Positions 11,513 to 22,642 of a DNA stretch of 64,000 nt are shown piece by piece (position 1 is the first letter of the stretch; the number at the start of each line of letters is the position of its first letter). A program made the position numbers and the translations under genes. The notes under the pieces were generated by a model that was not told where the DNA came from, searched no databases, and saw only the letters and a program-made list of their open reading frames with translations. Source of the stretch: Leucosporidium creatinivorum (lineage: Eukaryota; Basidiomycota; Microbotryomycetes; Leucosporidiales; Leucosporidiaceae); the NCBI GenBank assembly GCA_001600635.1, contig BCKL01000003.1, positions 382,308-446,307 of the forward strand. The letters run 5' to 3'.

Positions 11513-12996
11513 ATGAGTTAGTCGGACCGTACAGCCTGCACCTCAATCCGCTGACAGCGCGTTGCTCCCTCAGGCTCCCCTTACCCTCCCAGCGGCGGCT
11601 ACGGCCAGCAGCCATCGTATGGCACACCCCCTCAACAGGGCTACGGAGCACCTCCTCAACAGCAGTACGGAGCGCCTCCTCCTCAGCAACAGTACGGCGG
11701 AGGAAGCAACTATGGTCAAGCGCCGCCGCCTCAAGCCCAGTACGGTCAACAAGGCGCTGGAGGAGGGTACGGGGCTTATGGACAGCAGCAGGGAGGAGGC
11801 TACCCGCCGCAGGGAAGTCAGGGAGGCTACGGCGCTCCCCCGCCCCAGCAGCAGGGAGGACCGGCCAACGTTCAGCAGCTCCAGCAGTGGTGAGCCAGCC
11901 TTCGGTGTACGGCACAGGGCATGCTGACTGACCTCTTTACATGTGCAGGTTCAACTCGGTCGACTTGGATCGCTCGGGTCAAATCACTCAGATCGAGCTC
12001 AAGCAGGGTGAGAGCTCGCGATTTCGGCTTGCGTGTGGGGGAGGAGAGCGGGAAGCTAATTTGTACTCTAATACAGCTCTCGTCAACGGCGATTGGACAC
12101 CGTTCTCGGACGGTGAGCTTGCTGCAGATGGAACGGAATGGGAATGGGAGAAGATGGGGGAAATAGAGAAGAGGCGCTGACCTCTCGGTGGTCCTGCAGA
12201 CACCGTCAAGATGCTCATGACCATCTTTGACGTCGACCGCTCGGGTACCATCGGCTTTAACGAGTTCCAGGGACTCTGGCAATACATCAAGGACTGGCAA
12301 CAGACCTTTCGCAACTTTGACCGAGTACGTTTCGCCAGCTCGGCGCTCCCAGGCTTCGCTAACCCCTTCCTCTCCTTCCACTAGGACCGCTCGGGTAGCA
12401 TCGAGGCGCACGAGCTGCACAACGCTCTCTCCTCCTTCGGCTTCAACCTCTCTCCTCGACTCGTCGACATCTTGCAGAAGAAGTACAGTGAGTTAAGATC
12501 CTTACCTTCAGCGCCGGCCCTTCTTCGCTTCCACAAGCTCACTCCGCGCTCAATAGACCCTCCTCCCGTTGTCAAAATGCCAGGTCAGATCTCTCACCCC
12601 GGTGCACCACAAGGCGTGACGTTCGGTGAGTGATTCGGTTTCTTGCATCGCCAAGTTCACTTGACTGACCCGCCTCGTTGTTCGCAGATCGCTTCGTGAG
12701 CTCGACTGCCACGCTCCCAAATTCTGACCGAACTCTCACCTCTTTCTCTTGTCCCGACAGGTCCGTTGCTGCGTCTCTGTTCGCCAGCTCACCGATGGTA
12801 AGTCGACCTCGGCGCTGCGTCGAATCTCGCTGATCCTCTCCTCCCAACAGCCTTCAAGCGCGCCGACCATGACAACGATGGATGGGTCAACCTCGGATAC
12901 GAACAGTTCATGGATATCGTGCGTGCTGCTTGCCGCCTCTCCGGAGGCTCGGCTGACCTCTCTTCGCCGACTTCGCAGGTCCTCTCGGCGCCTTGA
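11513..12996 (+). CDS. PEF1: penta-EF-hand calcium-binding protein (ALG-2/PEF1 family)
   Basis: The coding sequence starts with ATGA at 11513-11516; an intron (GTTAGT...CTCAG, 11517-11573) follows at once, and the frame resumes as SSPYPPSGGYGQQPS. The N-terminal 120 residues are Gly/Tyr/Pro/Gln repeats (GYGAPPQQ-like units), as in ALG-2, PEF1/peflin and fungal Pef1. EF hands follow: FNSVDLDRSGQITQIEL, MTIFDVDRSGTIGFNEF, FRNFDRDRSGSIEAHEL and a divergent terminal one, FKRADHDNDGWVNLGYEQF. The last is the typical unpaired dimerising hand. Seven or so short introns interrupt the hands. The protein ends VLSAP at TGA 12994-12996. Family members bind calcium and act in ER exit, budding polarity and cation responses. 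The usual terminal PEF length is matched. Confidence 0.88.
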
Positions 12997-13151
12997 GCAG
13001 TCTGTGCTTTCTACTAAGAGCGTCTCCGCTTAGTTCTCATAGGTCCTTAATAGCAGCTGTGCATATCGTTACCCTTCTCTCCTCGCTACGCGCCGGCCGA
13101 AGTGAACTCGAGAGCTCCGCGAACGGCTCTCTCTCCGCCTCTTCACTCGCG

Positions 13152-16100
13152 ATGAGCGCTCCCTCACCCGGCGAACCACCGCCAGCAGCGACTGCACGAC
13201 CAATAGCACCTCTACCAGCTACTACCACCTCCCTCCTTCGCTCGACGCTCGTCATACCCTCCCTCCCCTCCGCCCTCATCGAACTCGTCCAAAATGCGCT
13301 CGACGCCCACGCCTCTCGCATCGACGTAGCAGTAGACCTCGACAGGTGGACTATCAAGTGCGAGGACAATGGTGTAGGCATCTCGAGGAGCGAGTTGAGC
13401 AAGGTGGCCGGCGAGAGGTACTGGACGAGCAAGACGCTGCCGGGTGAGGAGCTGCAGGAGGGTTGGAGGGAGACGTTTGGGTTCAGAGGGGAGGCGTTGG
13501 CTAGCTTGAGGGATATGGCGCTGCTCGAGATTGTCAGCAGAGCCCAGGGAAGCGACGAGACCGTCTCGCTCGTTGCGAGGGGTGCGGAGCGACTCTACGA
13601 AGGAGCAGCCAGCACGTGGAGGCCTACCGAGGGGACGACTGTATGGGTCAGAGACATCTTCTACAAGGTGAGCTCGCTGCTTATGCTTCTCCTGCGCTTT
13701 ACGCTTCGGCTGACTCTCGCTTGTTTCACCCCTTCGCAGTGGCCCGTCCGTCGCAAGCCGCTCTCCACACCATCAGCTCGCATCACCCTCCTCAACTCGT
13801 TCCGACACTCCATCTCCACCCTCTCACTGCTCCATCCATCCGTATCTTTCTCCCTCGTCGACTCGAGCTCTTCGGCGACCTCTGCCTCGGACTTGATGGG
13901 CGCGAAGCGGCTCGTCAACGTGGCCAAGAGTACCGAAGGGGTGTTGGGAAGGTGGAGGCAGCTGTGGGGAAGAGCAGGGACGGAGAAGGTGTGGGAGTTT
14001 GAGCGCAAGGAGGAGCAGGAAGCCGAGGGCATGAACGCCGAAGGCTTCTTTTCCCTCACGGCCGCTCATTCGAAGGGTAGCCAGTTCATTTGTACGTTCG
14101 AGTTCGAGAGGTACTCCATGTAGACCTCAAGCTGACCCGCACAACCACAGTCGTGAACTCCCGTCCTCTGGCTCCCTCTCCTCTGCACAAGCTCATCAAC
14201 GACCGCTTTTCGCAATCCTCCTTCTCCCGCCACGCTGCATCTCACCTCGTCGCTCCACTCTCCACCTCTCCCTCGAAGCAACAAGCTCAAGCGACGAGCA
14301 CCAAAGCCTCGCGCAAAAGTCCCAAGAAGAGCACCGAACGATTCCCCCTCTTCATCCTAAACCTCGTGGCGCCGCCGGGCATGGTCGATGTGACGCTGGA
14401 GCCTGAGAAGAGGATGGTCGAATTTGAGGTGAGCTGTGCTGTATTGCCCCCTACTCCGGGTCGCGAGGCTGATCCGATACGGCATTGCAGGACACGAAGC
14501 GAGTCCACTCGTTCGTCCAAGGCATCGTCGACGACTTCCTCCGCCAGCAAGGCTTCATCTCGACTCCCGTTCCTCGTCATCCTCAATCCTCCGACCCTAT
14601 TGCCATGCTCGACTTTCCACAACCTCAAGGCTCGCCCTCTCGCTCTCGCCCTGCGACGCCGACCACGGAGCTGAGCGTCAAGAAGCAGCGAATGGAGGAT
14701 GTCGCTGAAGAGGAAGGCGACTTGCGAGTAGCGGTGCAGAAGAAGTCGATAGATAGGACAAAGGAGCTGTTCGCCTACCCAGGCGTGAGTTGTCGCTCGG
14801 CTTTCGCTCGATCATCTCTCGCTGACCACCTTCCTGCCTTCTCCACCCTAGCGCGCCGCCTCAGCCCCTCCTTCCGCTCTTCCACCGCATCAAGTCGAGC
14901 CTATCAGCTGGACCGACCATGCTACGCATCAGACCTTCCTCGTCGACCCACGGACGGGCAACTCGTGGCGACCAGACGAGTGCTGCTCGCGCAGCGGCGC
15001 TCCGCAACAGCCGCAGGGAGGATCGACGATGGAGAGGAGAAGCGGTGGAAGGACGACGCTCGTCAATCGCTCGGATCTGCGGAGGACGGCGAACGGAGGT
15101 GGAGAGCAGGCCGAGGAGAGAGAGCCGCCCGAGTGGATGGCGCAGACGCTCAAGGTGAGTTCCCCTCGCTTGCAGGACATCACCGCCTGGTCCGCTGACC
15201 TCTCGTCCACACAGACCTGGATCAACCCCGTCTTCCCGTCCTCCAAACCCGGCATCCCCTCGCTCACTTCGCACAAGCTCGCCCGCTCCAACTCGACTCC
15301 CATTAGCACGGGCCAACCCCTCACGACCTCACGCCCTTCGCGCGCGTCCCTCGCTTCCGACATCCCTTCCCTCTCCCGCTCCCGGCTCTCCACCCTCTCC
15401 ACCTTCTTCGCCGTCAACTCCTCCAAATCTACCATCGCCGACTTGCCCGCTGATGTTCGAGGGGCGGGGCAGCGGTTCACGAGGGAAGATCTGAGAGGTG
15501 CAGAGTTTGTGGCGCAGGTGGATCGCAAGTTCTTGCTCGTCAAAAGGAGGGGGCGAGCCGAGTTGGATGGAGAGGAGGAGCAAGGCGCCGAGCGGCAGGG
15601 TCAGGTCGAGACGCTCGTCATGGTGGACCAGCATGCGGCGAGCGAGAGGGTGAGGGTCGAAAAGCTATTGGAGGCGTTATGTGGCAAGGTGGCGAGAGGG
15701 GAGCAGGTCGAGCTCTGGTCGTTTGTGGAGGAGGGTGATGGCAAGGAGGGCGCCGCCGACGGTCGAGGATGCGCTGTCCTCGTCAGTGGTGCTGAGGCGG
15801 TACAAGCTGCTGAGCGGGTCGACGACTTCGCACGCTGGGGCATCGGCCTCCATATCCCCTCCGAGTCGACCCTCTCCGCCCAGCTCTCCAAAGACGACTT
15901 CCCTTCCTCCTCGAACGACTACGTCCAGATCCACCTCACCTCCGTCCCGCTCATCGTCTCCGACCGACTTCGAGTCGAACCTCGTCTCCAGCAAGAGCTG
16001 GTTCGCTCGTACCTCGCGCAACTCGGCGAGCAGGGAGGCGGCGCCAAGGCGTCGAGGGCTGCTGCAGAAGGAGTCGAGGAGCGGACTTGGAGGTCGGTCG

Positions 16101-16524
16101 TGAGGCAGTGTCCGCCAGTACTGCTCGACATGATCAACTCGAAGGCGTGCAGGGGAGCGATCATGTTCAATGATGGTGAGTTTGCTCGTTGCTGTTCGCC
16201 TCGGCGGTAGCGGTTGAAGCAATTGCTGACCTTCCTCCCATCTCCCGCTTCCTCTTCCGTTACTCTGCACTTCAACGCCCTCCAGAACTCACGCCCGACC
16301 AAAGCCGCACCCTCCTCGCACGCCTAGCGGAGACCTCCTACCCCTTCCAGTGCGCTCATGGCCGACCTTCCCTCACGCCCATCGTCAACCTCGCCAACCC
16401 TTCCCCAAGATCCACCGAGGAGCAGAGTTCCACGAGCTGGAGAGCTGGAGCGACTGGCGGGGCTGCGAGCAGGGAGATCGACTGGGGACGGCTCGCGTCG
16501 AACGCCGAGCGGAAGGAGAATTAA
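13152..16524 (+). CDS. MLH3: DNA mismatch repair protein MLH3 (MutL homologue)
   Basis: The N-terminal GHKL ATPase has ALIELVQNALDAHASRIDV (motif I), EDNGVGISRSEL (motif II) and ETFGFRGEALASL (motif III). Then come TTVWVRDIFYKWPVRRK and SQFIFVNSRPLAPSPLH, as in MutL proteins. The C-terminal half carries MVDQHAASERVRVE, a complete DQHA(X)2E(X)4E endonuclease motif, then KACRGAIMFND and FQCAHGRPSLTPIVNL, the zinc-site motifs of MLH3/PMS2. MLH1-MLH3 nicks DNA in meiotic crossover resolution and some mismatch repair; the intact motifs suggest an active nuclease. About six short introns occur (the first begins at 13668). The start at 13152 is 155 bp after the PEF stop; an in-frame ATG at 12993 overlaps the preceding gene's stop and is less likely. 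MLH3 rather than PMS1 is chosen from the short, divergent linker and the NSRPL motif. Confidence 0.85.
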
Positions 16525-16757
16525 TGCGCTGGCTGTACATAGTCTCTCATTCTTGTTGTGCAACTTTGCAGGTCCTCGATTTGTCACTCGTTGCGATGTT
16601 GAACTCTAGTGGTATTACTTCAAGCGGCGCGAAAGGAGAAGAACGAGGGAGCGAGGGAGCGAGGGAACGAGGAGAGGGGATACCAACAGCGAGACGTCGT
16701 TCGAAGACTGACACACAACCCAGGCCATAACTGTCCATCTTGTGCACTCCAAGTACA

Positions 16758-17936
16758 TCAGCTGAACTTTGAGAAGTCGTGCTCGCCGGCGTGCATGCTC
16801 TCCTCGACGGGAGTTGGCGGCGCCGAGGGTTCTGAGCGAGCGAAAGACGCGAAGTCAGTTCGCGAGCTCGAGAAGCGAGGGGCCAGGATAGCAGCTCACC
16901 TGGTGTGGTTCCGGCGTCGAAGAACTTGAACCGCAGGCGATGGAACATGGGCAGCTTCGGTGCCAGCCCAACTGCTACGAGCGAGACGAGGTTGAGGGTG
17001 AAGAGGCCGGGGTGAGAGTCGTAGCGAGTGTAATGAGTCGATACGAGGAAGCTGAGGATGGAAAGAATCAGCTACAGTAGCTGAGCAAAGCCGCGAGCTC
17101 GACTCACAGGACAATGGGCAAGGTGGTGAGCCACTTCTTCGCGGGAGTGTACTGAGCGCCCGAGTCGATCTGCTCCCACAGCGTCAACCGGTCGTACACG
17201 CCGCTGTTGTTGGCCAGATCGAATGGTACGCCCGTCACGTAGTGGAAGACGATGTAGGAGATCTGGAGAAACGAGGAGACCGAGGGTCAGTCAAAAGCCC
17301 CGCCCCGACGCTCAAGCAGAGCAGCGACGAGCTCACGGTGAGGTAGCCCAGGTTGACGATGGTCCAGGCGAGATCCTGAGTCATGCCCGGGATGATATCG
17401 AGCAGCACAATGCCGCTGAGGATGAGCACAACGTGGATGAGCCAAGCGCCTGCGGGAGGCAACACGCCAGAAAGCGAAGCGAGTCAGCTCCGGTAGTCGT
17501 GTAGCTTGTTAGGAATCCGAGTCCAATGTGCTCCATCCTGCTCCTGCTTCCCATGGCGCTTCCTCGGCCGCTGCAGCTCTCTTCGCGTCCATGACGAAAC
17601 CCGCTGAGCTCCCGCTCGACCCACGCCACCCTGTACTGCTGCAGCCCCTCCTATTCCCACTCCTTGACAGCCTACAGCACCGAATCTTGGTCAGCCAAGC
17701 AAAACGAGCTACTCACCCTTGTAGTTGACCCACGTCGCGTTGACGTTTGTCAGAGCGCCTTGGTCTAGCTGATCGTCGTAATTCTCTGGGATCTCCTGCA
17801 CAGAGACGATAGAGCTACTCCGTGCGCGCTTGGTGACGGTCGTCTGCCGTTGGAACGAGGGCGTAGTCTGTAGTGGAGGTGGCCGAGGCGGCGAGAGGAG
17901 CGTCTGGCTGGCCATCGGAGGCGGCGAGTTCATCAC
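16758..17936 (-). CDS. ORM1: ORM/ORMDL family ER membrane regulator of sphingolipid synthesis
   Basis: Spliced minus-strand exons read NVNATWVNYKG, AWLIHVVLILSGIVLLDIIP, GMTQDLAWTIVNLGYL, TGVPFDLANNSGVYDRLTLW, EQIDSGAQYTPAKKWLTTLP, FLVSTHYTRYDSHPGLFTLN and HRLRFKFFDAGTTPE, the near-invariant ORMDL core with its membrane segments. The N-terminal tail has KRARSSSIVSVQEIPEN, matching the Ser cluster that Ypk1/Fpk1-type kinases phosphorylate in yeast Orm proteins. ORMs bind and inhibit serine palmitoyltransferase in the ER membrane. The last intron (GTGAGCTGC... to CGCTCAG) leads to a short tail, PSAPPTPVEESMHAGEHDF, ending at TGA 16758-16760. A second Met 18 nt inside the first could also be used. 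Regulation by phosphorylation is inferred from the conserved tail. Confidence 0.92.
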
Positions 17937-18975
17937 GAAAGCGCGCTGCAGTGCTGCTGTAGTTGGGTAGGGCCAAAGGTGTAGTAGACGAGTAGGCGCG
18001 AGTTGTAGCTGATTCGAAACGAGTCGACGTTGAAATGCGAGAGATTTGGTGGGAGAACAAGAAGCGAGTACTCGAGTGAGCGCCGCGCCGTTGCCTTCGA
18101 CGACATCTGCTCGAATGTTGGTCTGCTACAGTGCAGAGCTGTACCGAGCTGCTTGGCTTCGACTAGAAAGGCTTTTGAACTTCTCTGCTCGCCAGCACGG
18201 CTCGCTTTCTCAGCTCAGCTGACCGAAAGGCGGCTGCTACCTTCTTCGGACTTGGAGGATGGCAAATCGGGAAGAGGGGAGGATCACACAGCGGAGGATC
18301 TACACGGACCCAAAGCCGACATTTGGGCGAAGCTGCCTTGGGGGCGACTCGCTGCAGCCTTGAAGTCAGCGCCGAAGGAGTGCTCGCCGAGCGTTTCCTC
18401 GTCTCTGAGTGACCCAGTCAGCTGCTCCAACGCTTTTGGGGATCCGAGTAAGTCCAAGAGTCCGATACGCGCTTCCAACCTCGACACAGGCTCCCACCCG
18501 GGTTCTCTCTGGGTTTCAGCCCATTCTCTGGAACACTGCTACACTAAAGGAGGCGCATAGGGTTACCTGTTTTTGTTCGTTGAAGCATTCGCGCGAGCTT
18601 TCAGACGGCCAGACGGACTTTCAACAGTCGCCGAGCTGACTCGGCGATCTCGCTGGAGCCTCTGTGGCCATCTGGGAGCTCGCAATCCGACCTAGGTCGC
18701 TTGTAAGCGTTTAGAAAAAGTGACACTGTGATGCATGGAAATCCACAGCAGGTGCCGACGAACGGCCGGTTCACATGGAGCTAGCATCGCCGAGAGCGAG
18801 AGCCGAAGAGAGCCAGTGAAGAGCGAGACGGACAATAAGAGCGTACAGAGCCTCGGAAAAGTGCGTGTGGCCCACTCTCAGATCGCTCGATGTGCTAGCT
18901 GCAGAGCAGCAAGCTCCTCAACCTCGACCAAAGCGAGTCGACAGCAGCGCCGCTCCTTTCCCGTCGACCACTCGC
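17937..18975. promoter_or_regulatory. shared promoter region of ORM and IND1
   Basis: About 1.0 kb between two divergent starts. It holds no gene I can support. The open frames inside (18030-18560, 18735-19172) lack motifs and the codon bias of real genes here. The IND1-proximal part (about 18880-18970) is rich in short pyrimidine tracts. Confidence 0.45.
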
Positions 18976-20589
18976 ATGCCTGCCACCAACCGACTCGTTG
19001 CGCTCGCTCGGCAGAGTCTCACACCATCAGTAGCACCTCGACTAGCTGCCTGTACCTGCCGATTCTCTGCACCGTCTTCCAGTCGCGCTTTCTCCATCTC
19101 CCCGCCTGCTCTGAGCCACGACAACCCTCCTCTGGTGAGCTTCAATTGGTGTCTCACAGCAGGACCGCATAGCTGATATGTTCTACACCAGGGTCTACCT
19201 CGAAATGATGCACCACCGACGATGCCTCGCATGCAGCGAGGGCTACCCAAGAAGCGCAAGATCCCAGGGGTGAAGAAGGTGGTCGTAGTGTCGAGTGGGA
19301 AGGGTGGTGTGGGCAAGAGTAGTGTATCAGGTGCGTCTGCTGCTTCCTCTGCTGTCACATCTCCTCTGGCGCCCTGCAGAGGCGACCAAAGGACTGCGCC
19401 GGAGCTGTCGCCTCCTGGGGCCGCTGACAGCTGAGCTTGAGGCTGTACCATGCGAAAGCACTCGCTCATCCCCTCTGCCATCTACAGTCAACCTCGCGCT
19501 CGCACTCTCGGGCTTACCAGCAGCAGCGGATGGGGCTCGTCTTCGCGTTGGCATCCTCGACCTCGACGTCTTCGGACCTTCTCTACCAAAGCTGATGGGA
19601 CTGGAAGGAATGGGAGAGCCAGTGTTGACCTCGGGTATGCTCCTTGCTCGGCGCTCGCCCAAGCACCATCAGTGACCCCTCCGCTTTTGCAGACAATCGC
19701 CTTACGCCCCTCCGAGCTCACGGCCTACCTTGCATGTCGATGGGGTTTCTCCTACCCAACTCGCCCACCTCGGATGGTACCAACAACGCCGACACCCCCG
19801 TCGTCTGGCGAGGAATGATGGTCATGAAGGCGGTTCAGCAGCTCCTCTTCGACGTCGACTGGCGAGCAGGCAGCGGCCATGACCTCGACGTGCTGGTCAT
19901 AGATACGCCGCCTGGTACTGGAGATGTTGCTCTGAGCTTGGGACAGCTCGTCGACGTTGATGGTGAGTCCTACTGTCGCTCTCGAGAGCTTCTCGGCGAT
20001 GAGGCTGACTCGCTCTTTGCAGGCTCGGTCATTGTCACTACCCCTCAAGACGTCGCCATCATCGATACTCGGAAAGGAGTAGCCATGTTCCGCAGGATGG
20101 GCATCCCTGTGAGTACTTCGTCGCGCGAGTGAAAGCTCGGCGGAGGCTGACTATCTTCTCGGCGCTTGTCAGATTACCGGCGCCGTGCTCAACATGTCGC
20201 ATTTCCTCTGCCCGGGCTCGACAACGCATCACTACATCTTTGGGCCTCCCACGTCCTTCCGCCAAACCTGCAGCGACCTCTCCCTGCCCATCCTCGTCGA
20301 AATCCCCATCGAGCCGACCCTCTCCTCCTGCGGCGACCAGGGTTCTCCCCTCGTCATGATGTCGTCGTCTTCTTCTTCGACTTCTCCCTCGACTATCGCC
20401 AGTGACTGTCACCTCCACGCCTCCTCACCACGAGAGGATGCGACCCAACTCTCCGAAGAGGCGCCTGGCAAGCGTGGAAAGATTGGGACGTCAGAGGATC
20501 ACCAAGAGCAGCATCAGCAGCAGCAGCGGGAAGGTGGAGCGAGGGCGGCGTTTGAACGACTGGCGGCAAGGGTGTGGAATTCACTGTGA
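18976..20589 (+). CDS. IND1: mitochondrial Ind1/NUBPL-type P-loop NTPase (complex I Fe-S assembly)
   Basis: The first 45 residues (MPATNRLVALARQSLTPSVA...) are Arg/Ser/Ala-rich without acids, a mitochondrial presequence. Spliced exons then give KIPGVKKVVVVSSGKGGVGK (deviant Walker A of the Mrp/NBP35 family), RVGILDLDVFGPSLPKLMGL, PVVWRGMMVMKAVQQLLFDV, LDVLVIDTPPGTGDVALSL (switch/Walker B), SVIVTTPQDVAIIDTRKGVA and GAVLNMSHFLCPGSTTHHYI. Ind1 inserts 4Fe-4S clusters into complex I, binding a bridging cluster through CPxC. Here that motif is CPGS: the second Cys is Ser (TCG). A Gln/His-rich tail follows (DHQEQHQQQQREGG). An in-frame ATG at 18865 exists upstream, but the presequence fits 18976. 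The stop is TGA 20587-20589. Confidence 0.88.
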
Positions 20590-21329
20590 CGATGATGTAG
20601 TGCATGTGCGTACGAGCGCTAAGGCGGCCGAGCAGAAAGAGCGAGAGCGGTCGACCGACTGCTTTCACGAGCTTGCGAGCAGGCGAGCTCTCCCTCGGGT
20701 TTGGGAGGCTCTCGGTCGGCCATGGGGGCTCTTCCAAAAACGGCTCTCGGTGAGGTTGGAGCTGGAAACTTGGAAGGCTCGTTGCCATGTACATTAAGCC
20801 TACGCTCGATTCGGTGGGCCACGGAGACTGGCGAGCGGAAGGCGCCGCTTGCAGCTTGCGGAGACTTTTGAGCAGCTCGGTGGTCGACGACCTGCCTATC
20901 CCCGCCGCCGAGATACCGCCGAGGTTGAGTCGAAGGCTGCTCCAGAGCGCTGCGAGCTGAACTCGCTACAGACTTTCATGGTGATGATCCTGAAGAGAGT
21001 TTTTGAGGGTGAACCCTTCATCCCCAGCTGGGCTGTTTTCCCCGCCGACGAGACGAGAGCAAAGAGAAGATGAGGATCGACCCGCGCTCGCAGATCTGTC
21101 GCGCGTCTGGTTGGGAAGTGATGATGAAGGCCTGACATTTCTTGCACTCGGTATAAGGTCGAGAGGATCAAGTAGTAAAGGGGAGGGGTATGGAGGTAGA
21201 GCAAATAGTGAATAAGAGAGAGCAAGGATACAGGGTGGGATGCGAGGGGTAGCAACAAAGGGTACTGAAATGAACGAGGGGGAACGAGAGAACGAATGGA
21301 GAGGGAGAGAGAGCGCCGAACTGCAAGGA
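20590..21329. other. convergent intergenic region, IND1 / cyclin
   Basis: About 740 bp between two genes that end toward each other; it should contain both 3' UTRs. This is long for a convergent gap in this window (others are 190-260 bp). The part from 21160 to 21310 is strongly purine-rich on the plus strand. No gene or RNA motif is evident. Confidence 0.4.
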
Positions 21330-22642
21330 TCACCATGTAGCGACCTCGACTGATGTTGGTGCAGCAGAGAGATCGCCGTCGACGACTGCGAACTCGGTCG
21401 GCTTTTTTGATGCTGGTGCAGGGAAGGCGAAGGCGCAGTTGCCATGTACCGGCGAGTTGGAGTCGTGAGGAGTGTTGGGTCCGGTGGAGCTAGGCGTAGT
21501 CATCGACGACTGAGGGGAGGAGGTGGCCGACGAGGAGAGGGAAGATGGTCGTGATGAGTTGGCCGAGTAGGGCGAGGAGCGGTAGTCGGGCGTGTGGGAG
21601 CGTCCACGACGACTTGAACGCTGCGCCGAGGAAGGGCCTTGCGCGAGCGCGGCGAGGGAAGGGTCCTGCAGGATGGCGAGGGCGGCATCCGAGGCGCGAC
21701 GGTGGCGAAGGGAGTCGGGAGAAGGGGAGCGCGAGGTGGAGGGGGAAGGAGTGGGAGGACGAGTCTGGGAAGAGTCGCGGCGACGCTTGCGATCCTCCAT
21801 CGACTTGCGAGGGGCAGCGACGGCGGCGGCGCGCTCGGCCTCGTAAGGGGCGACGTTCTCGGCGACCCAGGCGGCGAGCTCCTCATCGCGGACGACGACG
21901 TTCCAGCTGTAATCGAGTAGGAGATGATGGTCAGCGCCTGAGGCGATCGGAGGAGGCCTGCTCTCACGCGCGACTCACCCAAGGAAAGCGAAGAGCTCGC
22001 GCTCCATCTGGTTGACCTCGCGGAGGGAGAAGAGGTTCTGGCCGACCAGAGTCCACGACTGGTTCGAGTAGGTGTCGTCCATAGAGATCTTGCTCGAGAG
22101 CATCAGGGACGAGAGGAAGAGGCGGTGGGGGGAGGTTGACGTTCCGCGAGCCGAGGGGTAGCGGGTCTTGAGGCGGGCGAGAAGGAGGAGCGCCTGGTGG
22201 GTGATGGCAATGGGAAGACGAGTTCGGTACAACGCGTAGGCCTGTAGGAGAGTGCGATGTGAAAGAGGCGGTTAGTCGCCGAAACTCTGACGGAACGCAT
22301 TTTAATGGGTCGGGCCAGGCGGCTGTCGGTCGCAAAAACGACCAGGCCGCCCGCCGCGCATGCCTCCGGGTGATGGTGAAGTGACTCACGATGAACTCGC
22401 CGAGCTGAGGGGGAGCCTCCTTGCCAGGTGTAGGTGACTGGGGAGGGGTGTCGAGGCCTCCGCGACCCGCACCGACCGTGCCCGAAGGCGACGAGGGAAA
22501 GAGCGCGGTGATGATGTGTTCGCAGAGCAGGGCCGTGTCTGTAGGGCGATCCGAGGCGGGTTAGTACCAAGAGATGAACTACTACCAATGGACTGCACGT
22601 ACCCTCAAAGCCAAAGTAGCGGTCGGTGGACTTGGAAGGCAT
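21330..22642 (-). CDS. PHO85-type (Pcl) cyclin
   Basis: Minus-strand exons start MPSKSTDRYFGFE, then DTALLCEHIITALFPSSPSG, then the cyclin box: AYALYRTRLPIAITHQALLL, LARLKTRYPSARG, HRLFLSSLMLSSKISMDDTY, SNQSWTLVGQNLFSLREVNQ and MERELFAFLGWNVVV. The HRLFL.SL.L.SK and FSLREVN..E...F..L.W blocks are typical of the Pcl1/Pcl2 group that activates the CDK Pho85 in G1, polarity and nutrient signalling. The last 160 residues are Ser/Pro/Arg-rich with many SP/TP sites, likely CDK targets or degradation signals. The first exon is only 13 codons, ended by a GTACGTG donor. Stop at 21330-21332. Which of the Pcl subfamilies it belongs to cannot be told from sequence alone. Confidence 0.8.

Noticed and set aside
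12993-13151. Upstream in-frame start for MLH3 at 12993
   Set aside because: That ATG overlaps the stop codon of the PEF gene and would add about 53 residues with no similarity to MutL proteins; the start at 13152 is more plausible.
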